From assembly GCF_001570365.1 (NCBI RefSeq), contig NZ_BBYK01000043.1, positions 275,997-339,996 on the forward strand: a stretch of DNA of 64,000 nt, given 5' to 3'. The notes under the pieces were generated by a model that had not been told where the DNA came from, did no database searches, and was given only the letters and a program-made list of their open reading frames with translations. Below are positions 8,847 through 17,340 of the stretch, piece by piece (within the stretch, counting starts at the first letter, position 1; every line of letters starts with the position of its first letter). The stretch is from Microtetraspora fusca (GTDB lineage Bacteria; Actinomycetota; Actinomycetes; Streptosporangiales; Streptosporangiaceae). A program made the translations under genes and the position numbers.

Positions 8847-10348
8847 CGCGATGAGACTACCGATCGCGATTTGAGCAGTCTGACCAGCCGCGTCACGACG
8901 GTGACCGCGCCCGCTGCGGCAGCGACGGCGAACGTGATCGTCATGGGCGCGGCGGAGTAGGTGAGCTGCTCCCACGTGACGGTCCGGCCGTTCATCAGGA
9001 ACGAGATCAGATCCGGGTACAGCGCGAACAGCGGCACCGGCAGCAGCGCCGGGACCAGGCGCAGCCCGACCCGCCAGGCGGGACTCCCCGTGCGCCGGCT
9101 CGCCCAGCGGCGCGACCGCAGCACGCCCAGCACGCCCAGCCCCGCCGCGCCCAGCGCGATCAGCCCCAGGACCAGTTCGGCCTGCTGCCGGCCGCCGCCC
9201 GGCACTTCCGGAGTCCCGCCCCGGCTCATCGCCACGAGCCCGGTCAGCACGTCGTAGACGTCGTCGTAGAGGCCGGCGCTGTTGGTCATGACGGCGAAGC
9301 CGTACCCCGTGTCCGGAGCGATCGCCTCCACGGCGGTGTACGTGAACAGGTTGCCCGAGTGCACGAGCAGGTCGGCGCCGTTCACCGTCTCCCGGCCCCA
9401 GCCCATGCCGTAGTCGCGTACGCCGGAGGAGGCGTGCATGGTCTTCAGGCTCTCCGGCTTCACCAGTTGTGCGCCGTCGCCGGTCTGGCTGATCAGCCAC
9501 CTGCCCATGTCGGCCGCGTCGGTGACGACGCCGCCCGCGCCGCCGCCGTAGAGGAAGTCGCGCAGCTCCGACCGCGGTACCCAGGCCCCGAACAGCGAGT
9601 CGAACCCCTTGGACGGCGTGATCTCCTGATCGCCGACGGCGCTGCCGGTCATGCCGAGCGGCCCGAAGACGCGCTGCTTCATGTACTCGCCGAAGCTCAT
9701 GCCGCCCGCGACCTCGACCAGCCGGGCGGCCACCTCGTAGTTGACGTTGCAGTACGCCCAGCGCGTGCCCGGGTCGGCGGCCAGGGCGCCGCTGCGCAGC
9801 GCGGCCACGTAGCCGGCGAGGGTCGTCGCGGACTCCGCCGCGCGGATGTCGACGGTGCTGTCGGAGATGCCCGAGGTCTGGTTCAGCAGGTGCCGCAGAG
9901 TGATGCCACCGGCTCGCGGGTCGGCCATGCGGAACTCGGGCAGTCGCCTCGCGACCGGCTCGTCCAGTGAGAGCCTGCCGTCGTCGACCAGGGTCATGAC
10001 GGCCATGGCGGTGAACGACTTGCTGACCGAGGCGACGCGCATCGGGGTGTTCTCGGTGACGGGCTCGCCCGCCGAGTCGTGCCCGTACCCGGCAGCGTGC
10101 ACGATCTTCCCGTCGTGGGTCACGACGACGGACATCCCGGGCAGAGCCGTCGATTCCATGGCCTCGGCGAGGTAGGCGTCGATGGCGGCTGAGGACGGCT
10201 CACCGCCGGCGGGCGCGACGGCCGAGGCCGAGGCGGATACGGCGAGGGGCAGGGTCAAGGGGGCCACAGCAAGGGACACAGCGAGGGACACGGCGAGGGG
10301 CACAGCCAGGCCGGTCCGCCGGGCAAAGGTGATGAGCTTCCGTTTCAC
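8843..10348 (-). CDS. Serine hydrolase (class C beta-lactamase / PBP4*-like) with C-terminal membrane helices
   Basis: Exported penicillin-binding-protein-like hydrolase of 501 residues. A signal peptide with a repeated LAVSLAVP core (encoded by short direct DNA repeats) is followed by the beta-lactamase-fold domain. Catalytic motifs visible are SVSK (nucleophile Ser107, Lys110), Y-C-N (Tyr199) and HSG. After the catalytic domain, three hydrophobic segments near the C-terminus anchor it in the membrane. This architecture is common for actinobacterial esterase/DD-peptidase-like proteins. The GTG at 10346-10348 is chosen because it opens the KRK signal peptide; no Shine-Dalgarno is visible. The gene overlaps the histidine kinase start by four bases. 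The substrate may be a D-amino peptide, ester or beta-lactam; it cannot be decided from sequence. Confidence 0.88.
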   Translation of the reverse strand: MKRKLITFARRTGLAVPLAVSLAVSLAVAPLTLPLAVSASASAVAPAGGEPSSAAIDAYLAEAMESTALPGMSVVVTHDGKIVHAAGYGHDSAGEPVTENTPMRVASVSKSFTAMAVMTLVDDGRLSLDEPVARRLPEFRMADPRAGGITLRHLLNQTSGISDSTVDIRAAESATTLAGYVAALRSGALAADPGTRWAYCNVNYEVAARLVEVAGGMSFGEYMKQRVFGPLGMTGSAVGDQEITPSKGFDSLFGAWVPRSELRDFLYGGGAGGVVTDAADMGRWLISQTGDGAQLVKPESLKTMHASSGVRDYGMGWGRETVNGADLLVHSGNLFTYTAVEAIAPDTGYGFAVMTNSAGLYDDVYDVLTGLVAMSRGGTPEVPGGGRQQAELVLGLIALGAAGLGVLGVLRSRRWASRRTGSPAWRVGLRLVPALLPVPLFALYPDLISFLMNGRTVTWEQLTYSAAPMTITFAVAAAAGAVTVVTRLVRLLKSRSVVSSR

Positions 10349-10532
10349 AGAAGAAGACGCTAGAAATCGGCAGCCTCGGAAAGATCTGGCGATCCGCCAC
10401 AACCACCCCTGACGAAAGTAGGATCCCGCGCCCCTGACGGCCCACCCTCCGGCCAGCCGCAGCGTAGCGATCAGACAGGTCGCGACTTCGAGGCGTAGTC
10501 GTCACAGGTCATATCTGGCCCCATGAGCCCGC

Positions 10533-10560
10533 GCGAATAGTCACATAGTTGATTATTCGC
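10533..10560. promoter_or_regulatory. Inverted repeat upstream of second PadR gene
   Basis: GCGAATA (10533-10539) and TATTCGC (10554-10560) form 7-bp arms separated by 14 bp, followed at once by the palindrome CATATATG (10559-10567 region). It lies 34 bp before the PadR start in an AT-rich patch of an otherwise GC-rich intergenic region, the right place for an autoregulatory operator or promoter. Confidence 0.4.
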
Positions 10561-10593
10561 ATATATGGGTACATCGCGTGCTACGTTCGGGGC

Positions 10594-11160
10594 ATGTCGT
10601 TGCGCAACGCCGTCTTGGCCGTGCTCCTGGAGGGTGAGGCATCCGGGTACGACCTGGCCAAGAGCTTCGATGCGTCGGTGGCCAACTTCTGGATGGCCAC
10701 CCCTCAGCAGCTCTACCGCGAGCTGGACAAGATGGCGGCCGACGGGCTGATCCAGGGCCGGGTCGTTCAGCAGGATCGCCGTCCCAACAAGCGGCTGTTC
10801 TCCCTGACCGAGGCCGGCCGCCGCGCCCTGCACGAGTTCACCGCGACGCCCCCACACCCCGGCGCGATCCGCGACGAGCTCATGGTGCAGGTCCAGGCGC
10901 TCGACGCGGGTGACGCCGAAGCCGTCAAGAACGCCCTCCGTGAACGCATGAGCTGGGCCGAAGCCAAGATCGCCCGCTTCGAACGCCTCCGCGCGCGCCT
11001 CCTGAACGGCCGCACCGAGGAGGAGCACCTCACGCAGGCCGACCGTATCGGCCCGTATCTGACCCTGCTGCGCGGCCTGGCGTTCGAACGCGAGAACGTC
11101 CGCTGGATCCGCCAGTCCCTGGCCATCCTCGATCAACGCACCAGCATCCCCGCGGAGTAG
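10594..11160 (+). CDS. PadR family transcriptional regulator (Vir-like C-terminal domain)
   Basis: Repressor of 188 residues. The winged helix at about 1-85 has the PadR signatures MSLRNAVLAVLLEGEASGYDL, PQQLYRELDKM and NKRLFSLTEAGRRAL. A helical C-terminal domain of the Vir_act_alpha_C type follows (RDELMVQVQALDAGD, then about 80 residues of amphipathic helix). The ATG at 10594 is chosen because it starts exactly at the conserved MSLRNAVL; the Shine-Dalgarno is weak (CGGGG). It is followed after two bases by the SGNH hydrolase start, so the two form an operon. The likely target is its own promoter via the inverted repeat just upstream. The effector is unknown. Confidence 0.92.
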   Translation: MSLRNAVLAVLLEGEASGYDLAKSFDASVANFWMATPQQLYRELDKMAADGLIQGRVVQQDRRPNKRLFSLTEAGRRALHEFTATPPHPGAIRDELMVQVQALDAGDAEAVKNALRERMSWAEAKIARFERLRARLLNGRTEEEHLTQADRIGPYLTLLRGLAFERENVRWIRQSLAILDQRTSIPAE

Positions 11161-11162
11161 CC

Positions 11163-11942
11163 ATGCCGTACCAGCGCTATGTCGCACTCGGCGACAGCCA
11201 GACCGAGGGTCTCAACGACGGCACCGAAGAGACCGGTTACCGGGGCTGGGCCGACCGGCTGGCCGAGATCCTCGCCACTCACCATCCGGACTTCCGGTAC
11301 GCCAACCTCGCCGTCCGAGGCCGCCTCACCGCCCAGGTCAGAGCCGAACAAGCCGAGGCCGCGCTCGCTCTGAACCCCGACCTGATCAGTGTCATGGCGG
11401 GCATGAACGACCTGGTCCGCCCCGGCTTCGACGCCACCGCCGTGGCGGCCGACCTGGAGGCCATGCTGAAGGCGCTCACGGCCTCCGGCGCGACCGTGGT
11501 CACCTTCACCTTTCCCGACGTCGCCAAAATCGCGCCTCTGGTACGCCACCTTCGTCCCAAGGTCCTCGACTTCAACGACCGCATTCGCGTCATGGCCGAA
11601 CGTCACGGCGCCACCCTGGTCGACACCTTCCACCACCCGATCGCCACAGATCCGCGTCTGTGGAGCAAGGACCGCATTCACGCGACCCCACTCGGTCACG
11701 CGCGCATAGCCGCGGCCGCCGCGCATGCTCTGAAGGTCCCCGGCGCCGGCCCGAGTTGGACCGATCCCCTCCCACCGCTCCCGACCATGCCGATCTGGCG
11801 GCGCGCAGCGGTCGAGCTCGCCTGGGTCGGCGCCTTCCTGGGTCCGTGGATCGTCCGCCGCCTCCGGGGCCGTTCCTCCGGCGACGGCCGTACCGCCAAG
11901 CGCCCCGAATTGCAGCCCTTCGGCAGCGCGAACATGGCGTGA
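11163..11942 (+). CDS. SGNH/GDSL family hydrolase
   Basis: Esterase/lipase-type hydrolase of 259 residues. Block I is ALGDSQTEG with the nucleophile Ser, block II has the Gly of NLAVRG, block III is AGMNDL with the oxyanion Asn, and block V is SKDRIHAT with the catalytic Asp-x-x-His. All catalytic residues are present. No signal peptide is seen; a short hydrophobic patch (ELAWVGAFLGPWIV) followed by basic residues near the C-terminus could bind the membrane. It is two bases downstream of the PadR regulator and presumably co-regulated. The substrate is unknown; lysophospholipid or acyl-ester cleavage is typical of the family. Confidence 0.92.
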   Translation: MPYQRYVALGDSQTEGLNDGTEETGYRGWADRLAEILATHHPDFRYANLAVRGRLTAQVRAEQAEAALALNPDLISVMAGMNDLVRPGFDATAVAADLEAMLKALTASGATVVTFTFPDVAKIAPLVRHLRPKVLDFNDRIRVMAERHGATLVDTFHHPIATDPRLWSKDRIHATPLGHARIAAAAAHALKVPGAGPSWTDPLPPLPTMPIWRRAAVELAWVGAFLGPWIVRRLRGRSSGDGRTAKRPELQPFGSANMA

Positions 11943-12157
11943 GGATCGTCCGTTTCTCACCACCTCACCCCGCAGGGCTCCGAACCGGCCTCCCGCGCCC
12001 CGCGACGCGTCGCAGAACGTGTTGAGATCGGCTCGGTCACCGGAACGAGGCGGGCACCCACGGCGTAGAACATCGCGGTCCCCTGCGATGGCCATGCCGT
12101 GACCCGCTTCCGGGGATTGCTCCGAATGTGGTCGAACCGGGTGAAGGAGTGCGCCGC

Positions 12158-13114
12158 ATGGAGGTCTTCCCGGACATCCCGCTGGAGGCATGGGCCGACA
12201 GCAAGGCGACGGTCCACAGATTCGCGCAGATGGTGGGCAAGGTACGGCTGGCCGCGAGCGTCCGCCGCAACCACTGGTGGAACGTGCCCTTCCACCTGAC
12301 CGGGCGAGGCATCACCACGCGCCCGATGGGCGGGCTGGACGACCGGACGCCCGTCTTCGCCATCGACTTCGACTTCGTCGATCATCGGCTCGTGGTGAAC
12401 GTCATCGACGGACGCACCGCCTCGTTCTCCATGCCCGGCCACTCGGTCGCGTCGTTCTATCAGGAGTTGTTCGGCGCGCTGGACCGGCTCGGCATCGACG
12501 TCCCCATCCGGGCGACGCCGTTCGATCTCGAGGACGACATCCCCTTCGCCGAGGACACCGTCCACCGGGCGTACGACACGACCATGGTGACCCGCTACTG
12601 GCAGGTGCTCAGCCAGGTCGCCCAGGTGCTCGAACGCTTCTCCGCGGACTTCTCCGGCAAGATCAGCCCGGTCCACCATTTCTGGCACACCCTCGACATC
12701 GCGGTCACCCGATTCTCCGGCCGCCACGTGGACCAGAGGCCGGAGGTCGACGTGGTGACCCGGGAGGCGTACTGCCGAGAGGTGATCAGCGCGGGGTTCT
12801 GGTTCGGCGACCGCGACCTGCCCGAACCGGCTTTCTACTCCTATACGGCGCCGGAACCACCGGGGCTGGAGAAGGAGCCGCTCCGCCCTCCCGAGGCGCG
12901 GTGGAAGCCGCTGCGGGGCAGCCACCTGGCGATCCTGCGCTACGCGGACGCCCGTACCGCCGCCGACCCGCGCGGGACCGTGCTCGACTTCCTGCGCAGC
13001 GCGTACGAGGCGGGCGCCCGGCGGGCCGGATGGGACGTCGCGGCCACCTACAGCCCGGGAGGTATCACCGATCCGGTCGCGCTGCACGACCTCGGCTCCC
13101 ACGGGGCCGGGTGA
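12158..13114 (+). CDS. DUF5996 family protein
   Basis: Cytoplasmic protein of 318 residues that matches my memory of DUF5996, an actinobacterial and proteobacterial family of unknown function. Features include VRRNHWWNVPFHLTGRG near the N-terminus, TRPM..F.IDFDF.D strand-like segments, and the conserved VHHFWHTLDIAVTRFSGR region in the middle with three closely spaced histidines. These histidines could bind metal but no enzyme motif is recognised. The ATG at 12158 is chosen for its GAAGGAG ribosome-binding site 9 bases upstream; an earlier GTG exists. No signal peptide or membrane span. It converges on the glycosylase gene at 13122. Confidence 0.75.
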   Translation: MEVFPDIPLEAWADSKATVHRFAQMVGKVRLAASVRRNHWWNVPFHLTGRGITTRPMGGLDDRTPVFAIDFDFVDHRLVVNVIDGRTASFSMPGHSVASFYQELFGALDRLGIDVPIRATPFDLEDDIPFAEDTVHRAYDTTMVTRYWQVLSQVAQVLERFSADFSGKISPVHHFWHTLDIAVTRFSGRHVDQRPEVDVVTREAYCREVISAGFWFGDRDLPEPAFYSYTAPEPPGLEKEPLRPPEARWKPLRGSHLAILRYADARTAADPRGTVLDFLRSAYEAGARRAGWDVAATYSPGGITDPVALHDLGSHGAG

Positions 13115-13121
13115 GGCAGGG

Positions 13122-13670
13122 TCAGGAAGGCCGGCGCAGCAGGCGCATCTGGTCCGCGATGCCGTCGAGGGTCCAGTGCGCGTTCAGCCCGCTCGGGTTG
13201 GGCAGCACCCACACCTCGCTGCCCGCGATCTCCTCGTCCTGCGGGCCGATCGCGGCCCTGCGCCGCCCGAACGCGAGCCGGTACGCGGAGACCCCGGCGA
13301 CGGCCAGGACCCTCGGGCGGATCTCCGCGACCAGGCGGGCGAGCCGCTCGGCGCCCTGACGCAGTTCCTCGGCCGTGAGCTCCTCGGCGCGCGCGGACGC
13401 CCGGGGCGCGAGGTTGGTGATGCCGAGGCCGTAACCGGGGAGCAGGTGCTGCTCGTACGGCGCGAGCCTGCGCGGCACGAGGCCGGACAGGTGGAGCGCG
13501 GGCCAGAACCGGTTGCCCGGCCGGGCGAAGTGGTGTCCCGTCGCGGCCGAGTAGAGGCTGGGGTTGATGCCGCAGAAGAGCACGTCGAGATCGGGCCCGA
13601 GCACATCGTCGATCACGGCGTCCCTCGCCGCTTCGAGATCGGCGGGCGTGGGCGGCGGAACGGGAGGCAC
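13122..13670 (-). CDS. mug: G/U mismatch-specific uracil-DNA glycosylase
   Basis: DNA-repair enzyme of 182 residues that removes uracil (and in relatives thymine or ethenocytosine) from mismatches with guanine. The family-2 uracil-DNA glycosylase motifs are visible: FCGINPSLYSA, the catalytic-water-binding GINPS segment near residues 33-38, and the DNA-intercalating loop VLPNPSGLNAHW near residues 155-166. FARPGNRFWPALHLSGL is also typical. The length fits the family (about 165-190). It has no obvious operon partner; its neighbour downstream is convergent, and the methyltransferase follows about 14 bp away on the same strand but upstream in transcription. Confidence 0.93.
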   Translation of the reverse strand: MPPVPPPTPADLEAARDAVIDDVLGPDLDVLFCGINPSLYSAATGHHFARPGNRFWPALHLSGLVPRRLAPYEQHLLPGYGLGITNLAPRASARAEELTAEELRQGAERLARLVAEIRPRVLAVAGVSAYRLAFGRRRAAIGPQDEEIAGSEVWVLPNPSGLNAHWTLDGIADQMRLLRRPS

Positions 13671-13683
13671 CCTCCGATGCTAG

Positions 13684-14295
13684 CTAGGCCGGGGCCCGGA
13701 AGCCGAGGGTGCTCATGTGGACTCCTTGCCGGCCATGGAGGTCCGGGCGGCTGCCCCGGTGAACGGTGCGCAGGCCGACGCTCTCGGCGAGCGCGACGGT
13801 CTCCTCGTCGGTGACGTCGAACATGTGCCGTCCCGCCGGGATCGGTCCGTGCCGCAGGATTATGATCACGATGCCGTCGGGGGCGAGAAGACCGGCGATC
13901 CTCGCCATCGCCCGTTCCCGTTCCGGGCGGTCGAGGTGCATGAAGACGGCGGTGAGCAGGATGAGGTCGAACTCCCGGTCGGAGCCACCGAGTCGCGCCA
14001 GGTCCGGGAGGTGGTCGTCGATCCATTCGATGGGCTGGTCCGCGTGGAGCCGCTGCCCGTGCCAGCGCAGTTCCGGGGTCGGCTCGACGGCCACGACCCG
14101 GTGACCCAGCGCGGCGAGCGCGGCGGCGTCGCGTCCGGTCCCGGCCCCGATATCCAGAATGCGGCTGGGCCGGGCGGGAAAGAGCTCGCCCGTGTCCCCG
14201 TGCACTTCGGAGAACGCGACGCTTTCGTACTGTTCGGCGAGGACGTCCGCCTCGTTGCGATACCCCGCGATTCCCCGGACCTGCTGCCCGCTCAC
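13684..14295 (-). CDS. Class I SAM-dependent methyltransferase
   Basis: Methyltransferase of 203 residues. The glycine-rich SAM motif ILDIGAGTGRDAAAL is at about residues 45-60, with the acidic end of strand 2 in VVAVEPTPELR and motif IV-like FDLILLTAVFMHLD. This arrangement is the Methyltransf_25/11 type acting on small molecules. The GTG start overlaps the stop of the upstream HAD phosphatase in a GTGA, so the two are coupled. The substrate is unknown; pairing with a HAD hydrolase suggests a shared small-molecule or metabolite-repair role, which is inference. Confidence 0.88.
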   Translation of the reverse strand: MSGQQVRGIAGYRNEADVLAEQYESVAFSEVHGDTGELFPARPSRILDIGAGTGRDAAALAALGHRVVAVEPTPELRWHGQRLHADQPIEWIDDHLPDLARLGGSDREFDLILLTAVFMHLDRPERERAMARIAGLLAPDGIVIIILRHGPIPAGRHMFDVTDEETVALAESVGLRTVHRGSRPDLHGRQGVHMSTLGFRAPA

Positions 14296-14942
14296 TGGTC
14301 CTCCAGGAGCGCGGGCAGCTTGCGCATGTCGTCGAAGACGGTGGTGCCGGGTCCTTCGAGCCAGGCGGCGGGGGTGAGCCCGCCGGCGTAGCCGAAGGCG
14401 CGCATACCTGCCGCCCGAGCGGCCTGGACGCCGTAACGGCTGTCCTCGACGACCACACAACGGGACGGCGCGACGCCCATCCGCGCCGCGGCGAAGAGGA
14501 ACAGATCGGGCGCGGGCTTACCCATGGCGACCTCGGTCGCGCTGAAGATCCGCCCGTCGAAGCGGTGATACAGGCCGATACGGCCGAGGGTGTGCCGCAT
14601 CTTGTCGTGACTGCCGCTGGACGCCACACACGTCGGCAACGTGATGGCGTCCAGCGCCTCGACGATGCCGTCCACGGGGGTCAGCCCGGCCTCCACCGCC
14701 TCGTGGTGCAGTCGCCGGAAGCGAGTCTCGGCCTCCCTCGTGAGCTCAGGCCCGAGCCGCTCCTCGACCAGCTCGTTGATGGAAGCCGTCGACCGCCCGA
14801 CGAACATCGCGGTCACCTCGGCCTCGCTGATCGGCCAGCCCAGCTCCGTCAGCACCGCGGAATGCGTACGGACTGCGATGGGCTCACTGTCCACCAGCAC
14901 CCCGTCACAGTCGAAAATCACCAGATCGACCGAATTGATCAC
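14292..14942 (-). CDS. HAD superfamily phosphatase/phosphoglucomutase-like (subfamily IA)
   Basis: Hydrolase of 216 residues. Motif I is IFDCDGVLVDSEP (nucleophile first Asp, acid/base second Asp), motif II is CVASSG, motif III is the Lys in GKPAPDLFL, and motif IV is VVEDSRYGV. The helical cap of the beta-phosphoglucomutase type lies between motifs I and II. Such enzymes hydrolyse or isomerise sugar phosphates. The GTG at 14940-14942 is chosen to begin just before motif I, as in relatives; an upstream extension is possible. Four-base overlap with the methyltransferase gene. Confidence 0.92.
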   Translation of the reverse strand: MINSVDLVIFDCDGVLVDSEPIAVRTHSAVLTELGWPISEAEVTAMFVGRSTASINELVEERLGPELTREAETRFRRLHHEAVEAGLTPVDGIVEALDAITLPTCVASSGSHDKMRHTLGRIGLYHRFDGRIFSATEVAMGKPAPDLFLFAAARMGVAPSRCVVVEDSRYGVQAARAAGMRAFGYAGGLTPAAWLEGPGTTVFDDMRKLPALLEDQ

Positions 14943-15152
14943 CCGATCACGGTACCGGAGGCTCCCCGACCCGGGAGAACTCCACGAGTTCACCTACACG
15001 CCCGCTCCATGGTCTCCGCAGGCCGCACACCACATCGGTCAGGCGGTCACCAGCCAGGTTGGACGCGGCGAACGCCGTGCCGGTCGCGTTCTTCGCGTCC
15101 TCTCCGGGGTAGAGGACGGCAGCAAGATCGTCATGCCGGGTGAGGAGGAAGG

Positions 15153-16559
15153 ATGAGGGCGCTGCCTGCTTCCGGCGCACGAGGGACTCTGGAGCGGGTC
15201 GTCTTCATCGCGGCCGCCGCGGCGATCGGCGGCTTCCTCTTCGGCTACGACAGCGCGGTGATCAACGGCGCCGTCACCGGCATCCAGAAGCGGTTCGCCG
15301 TCGGGAACGTCGAGATCGGCGCGACCGTCTCCTCGGCGCTGCTCGGGTCGGCGCTCGGGGCGTGGTTCGCCGGAGGGCTCGCCGACCGCCTGGGCCGACT
15401 GCCGGTCATGCGGATCGCGGCGGCCCTGTTCGCGATCAGCTCGGTCGGGTCCGGGCTGGCGTTCGCCATCTACGACCTGGCCGCCTGGCGGGTCCTGGGC
15501 GGCGCCGCCATCGGCATGGCGTCCGTGATCGGCCCCGCGTACATCGCCGAGGTGGCGCCGCCGGCCTACCGGGGCAGGCTCGGGTCGTTCCAGCAGCTCG
15601 CGATCGTGCTCGGCATCGCGACGTCGCAGCTCGTCAACTACGTGCTCGCCGAGCTGGCGGGCGGGGACGTGCGCGGCGTGCTGGCCGGGCTGGAGGCGTG
15701 GCGGTGGATGCTCGTCGCCTGCGTCGTCCCGGCGGCCGTCTACCTGAGCCTCGCACTGATCATCCCGGAGTCCCCCCGGTTCCTCATCGCCGTACGCCGC
15801 AGGGTCGAGGCGCGTAGGGTCCTCGCGAAGATCGAGGGCGAGACGACGGACCTCGACGAGCGGATCGCCGACATCGAGTCCGTGCTCCGGAGCGAGCGGC
15901 GGCCGAGGCTGTCCGACCTCCGCGGTCCCCGGCTGGGCCTGCTGCCGATCGTCTGGGCCGGGATCGTGCTGTCGGTGTTCCAGCAGTTCGTCGGCATCAA
16001 CGTGATCTTCTACTACTCGTCCGCCCTGTGGCAGTCGGTCGGGATCAGCCAGAGCGGCTCGCTGCTGATCAGTTTCTCCAGCTCGGTCATCAACATCGTC
16101 GGCACGTTCATCGCGATCGCCCTGGTGGACCGGATCGGGCGCCGGCCGCTCCTGCTCACCGGCTCAGTCGGCATGGCGCTGTCCCTGGCCGCGGCCTCGT
16201 GGGCCTTCAGCTTCGCGGAGAAGGTCGGCAGGACCGTCACCCTCCCCGGTGACAAGGGCGCGATCGCGCTGGTCGCGGCGAACCTCTTCGTGCTGTTCTT
16301 CGCCCTCTCCTGGGGTGTCGTGGTGTGGGTGCTCCTGGGCGAGATGTTCCCCAACCGGATCCGGGCCGCCGCGCTGTCGGTGGCCGCCACCGCCCAGTGG
16401 CTGGCCAACTGGCTGGTCACGGTGACCTTCCCGAGCCTGTCCGCCTGGAACCTGCAGGCCACCTATCTGATCTACGCGTGCTACGCCGCGCTGTCGGCCG
16501 TCTTCGTGATCCGCTGTCTCCGCGAGACGAAGGGGCGCGCCCTGGAGGAGATGGGCTGA
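15153..16559 (+). CDS. Sugar porter family MFS transporter
   Basis: Proton-coupled or facilitated sugar transporter of 468 residues and about twelve helices. Sugar-porter signatures are GGFLFGYDSAVINGA near the N-terminus, ADRLGRLPVMR (motif A), PAYIAEVAPPAYRGRLGS (the PESPR-cluster region), PESPRFLI before the central loop, the helix-7 sequence QQFVGINVIFYYSS and the final motif PNRIRAAALSVA with RETKGRALEE at the C-terminus. These define the GLUT/XylE/GalP type. The substrate is probably a hexose, pentose or inositol. A perfect GGAGGAA ribosome-binding site precedes the ATG. Divergent from the HAD gene; no adjacent catabolic genes. Confidence 0.95.
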   Translation: MRALPASGARGTLERVVFIAAAAAIGGFLFGYDSAVINGAVTGIQKRFAVGNVEIGATVSSALLGSALGAWFAGGLADRLGRLPVMRIAAALFAISSVGSGLAFAIYDLAAWRVLGGAAIGMASVIGPAYIAEVAPPAYRGRLGSFQQLAIVLGIATSQLVNYVLAELAGGDVRGVLAGLEAWRWMLVACVVPAAVYLSLALIIPESPRFLIAVRRRVEARRVLAKIEGETTDLDERIADIESVLRSERRPRLSDLRGPRLGLLPIVWAGIVLSVFQQFVGINVIFYYSSALWQSVGISQSGSLLISFSSSVINIVGTFIAIALVDRIGRRPLLLTGSVGMALSLAAASWAFSFAEKVGRTVTLPGDKGAIALVAANLFVLFFALSWGVVVWVLLGEMFPNRIRAAALSVAATAQWLANWLVTVTFPSLSAWNLQATYLIYACYAALSAVFVIRCLRETKGRALEEMG

Positions 16560-16581
16560 TCCTCCCCGCCTCTTCCCGCGG

Positions 16582-17340
16582 TCACCCCGCCCGGCCGAGC
16601 CGTACGCGGACCACGAGATCGTGTACGGCCGCGCCCGCCGTGGGCGCGTCCGGCAGCGCCGACGCCTCCCTCGCCTCCTCCAGAGCGGCCGTCAGCCCGA
16701 GCACGTCCCGGGCGAGCCGCTCGCGGCCCGGGCCGTCCCCGGGCAGCGCGCCGTGCTCGGCGGCGCGCTTGGCCTCCACCAGCTCCGGCAGGTACGGCGG
16801 GCCGTACGGCAACAGGCGGGTCAGGTCGGCGACGACCCGGCCGGTGCGCATGAGATGCGCACCGGTCAGCAGCACCCGGAACGTGTAGAGGAGGGGCTTG
16901 AGCTCGCCGGTCCGCTCGAAGAGCCGCCACTGGGTCCGGGCGAAGCCGAGGTAGTGGTGCGCGTGGTGCCGGGTCAGGCAGGCGGGCGCGAGCGCGACCA
17001 GCTCCTCGTGGACGGCGGACGACGCCACCACCAGCGGCGACAGGAGCTGCTCCAGCACGTAACCGTTCCTGGTCAGCAGGAGGCGGCAGAACTTGAGCAG
17101 GTCGTGGGTGACGAGATCGACCTCGACGCCGTCGCGTTCCCACGACCGGGAGATCGTCTCCTCGCCGGTCCGCAGGCCGACCACCTCCTCGGCCGGGAGC
17201 GCGTGCGTGCCGCGCAGGTCCACGTCCGAGTCACGTGAGGGGAAGCCGTAGAGGTGGGCGCCGCTGACGGTCGCGAAGAGCAGCGGATAGGGCTCGCCGG
17301 CGCAGACGTCGGCGAGCCAGGCGGGTGGGACGACGGTCAC
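16582..17340 (-). CDS. RlaP-like nucleotidyltransferase, second copy (RNA-repair operon)
   Basis: Predicted nucleotidyltransferase of 252 residues (COG3541/PF10127-like, DNA polymerase beta superfamily). The active-site motif is variant: SGAHLYGFPSRDSDVD (Ser26-Gly to Asp41), with the two metal-binding Asp of D-S-D. A basic, helical C-terminal half (LTRHHAHHYLGFA, KPLLYTFRVLLTGAHLM) could bind RNA. It is the fourth gene of the hen1-pnkp operon: its GTG lies within the TGTGA that ends the first nucleotidyltransferase. Genes of this type were described computationally as associated with RNA repair systems (the RlaP family). A terminal nucleotide-adding role is inferred, not shown. Confidence 0.8.
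   Translation of the reverse strand: MTVVPPAWLADVCAGEPYPLLFATVSGAHLYGFPSRDSDVDLRGTHALPAEEVVGLRTGEETISRSWERDGVEVDLVTHDLLKFCRLLLTRNGYVLEQLLSPLVVASSAVHEELVALAPACLTRHHAHHYLGFARTQWRLFERTGELKPLLYTFRVLLTGAHLMRTGRVVADLTRLLPYGPPYLPELVEAKRAAEHGALPGDGPGRERLARDVLGLTAALEEAREASALPDAPTAGAAVHDLVVRVRLGRAG

Noticed and set aside
14947..15180. 77-codon minus-strand frame between the HAD gene and the sugar porter
   Set aside because: Codon bias is moderate, there is no ribosome-binding site, and it covers the start and ribosome-binding site of the sugar porter. A gene remnant cannot be excluded.
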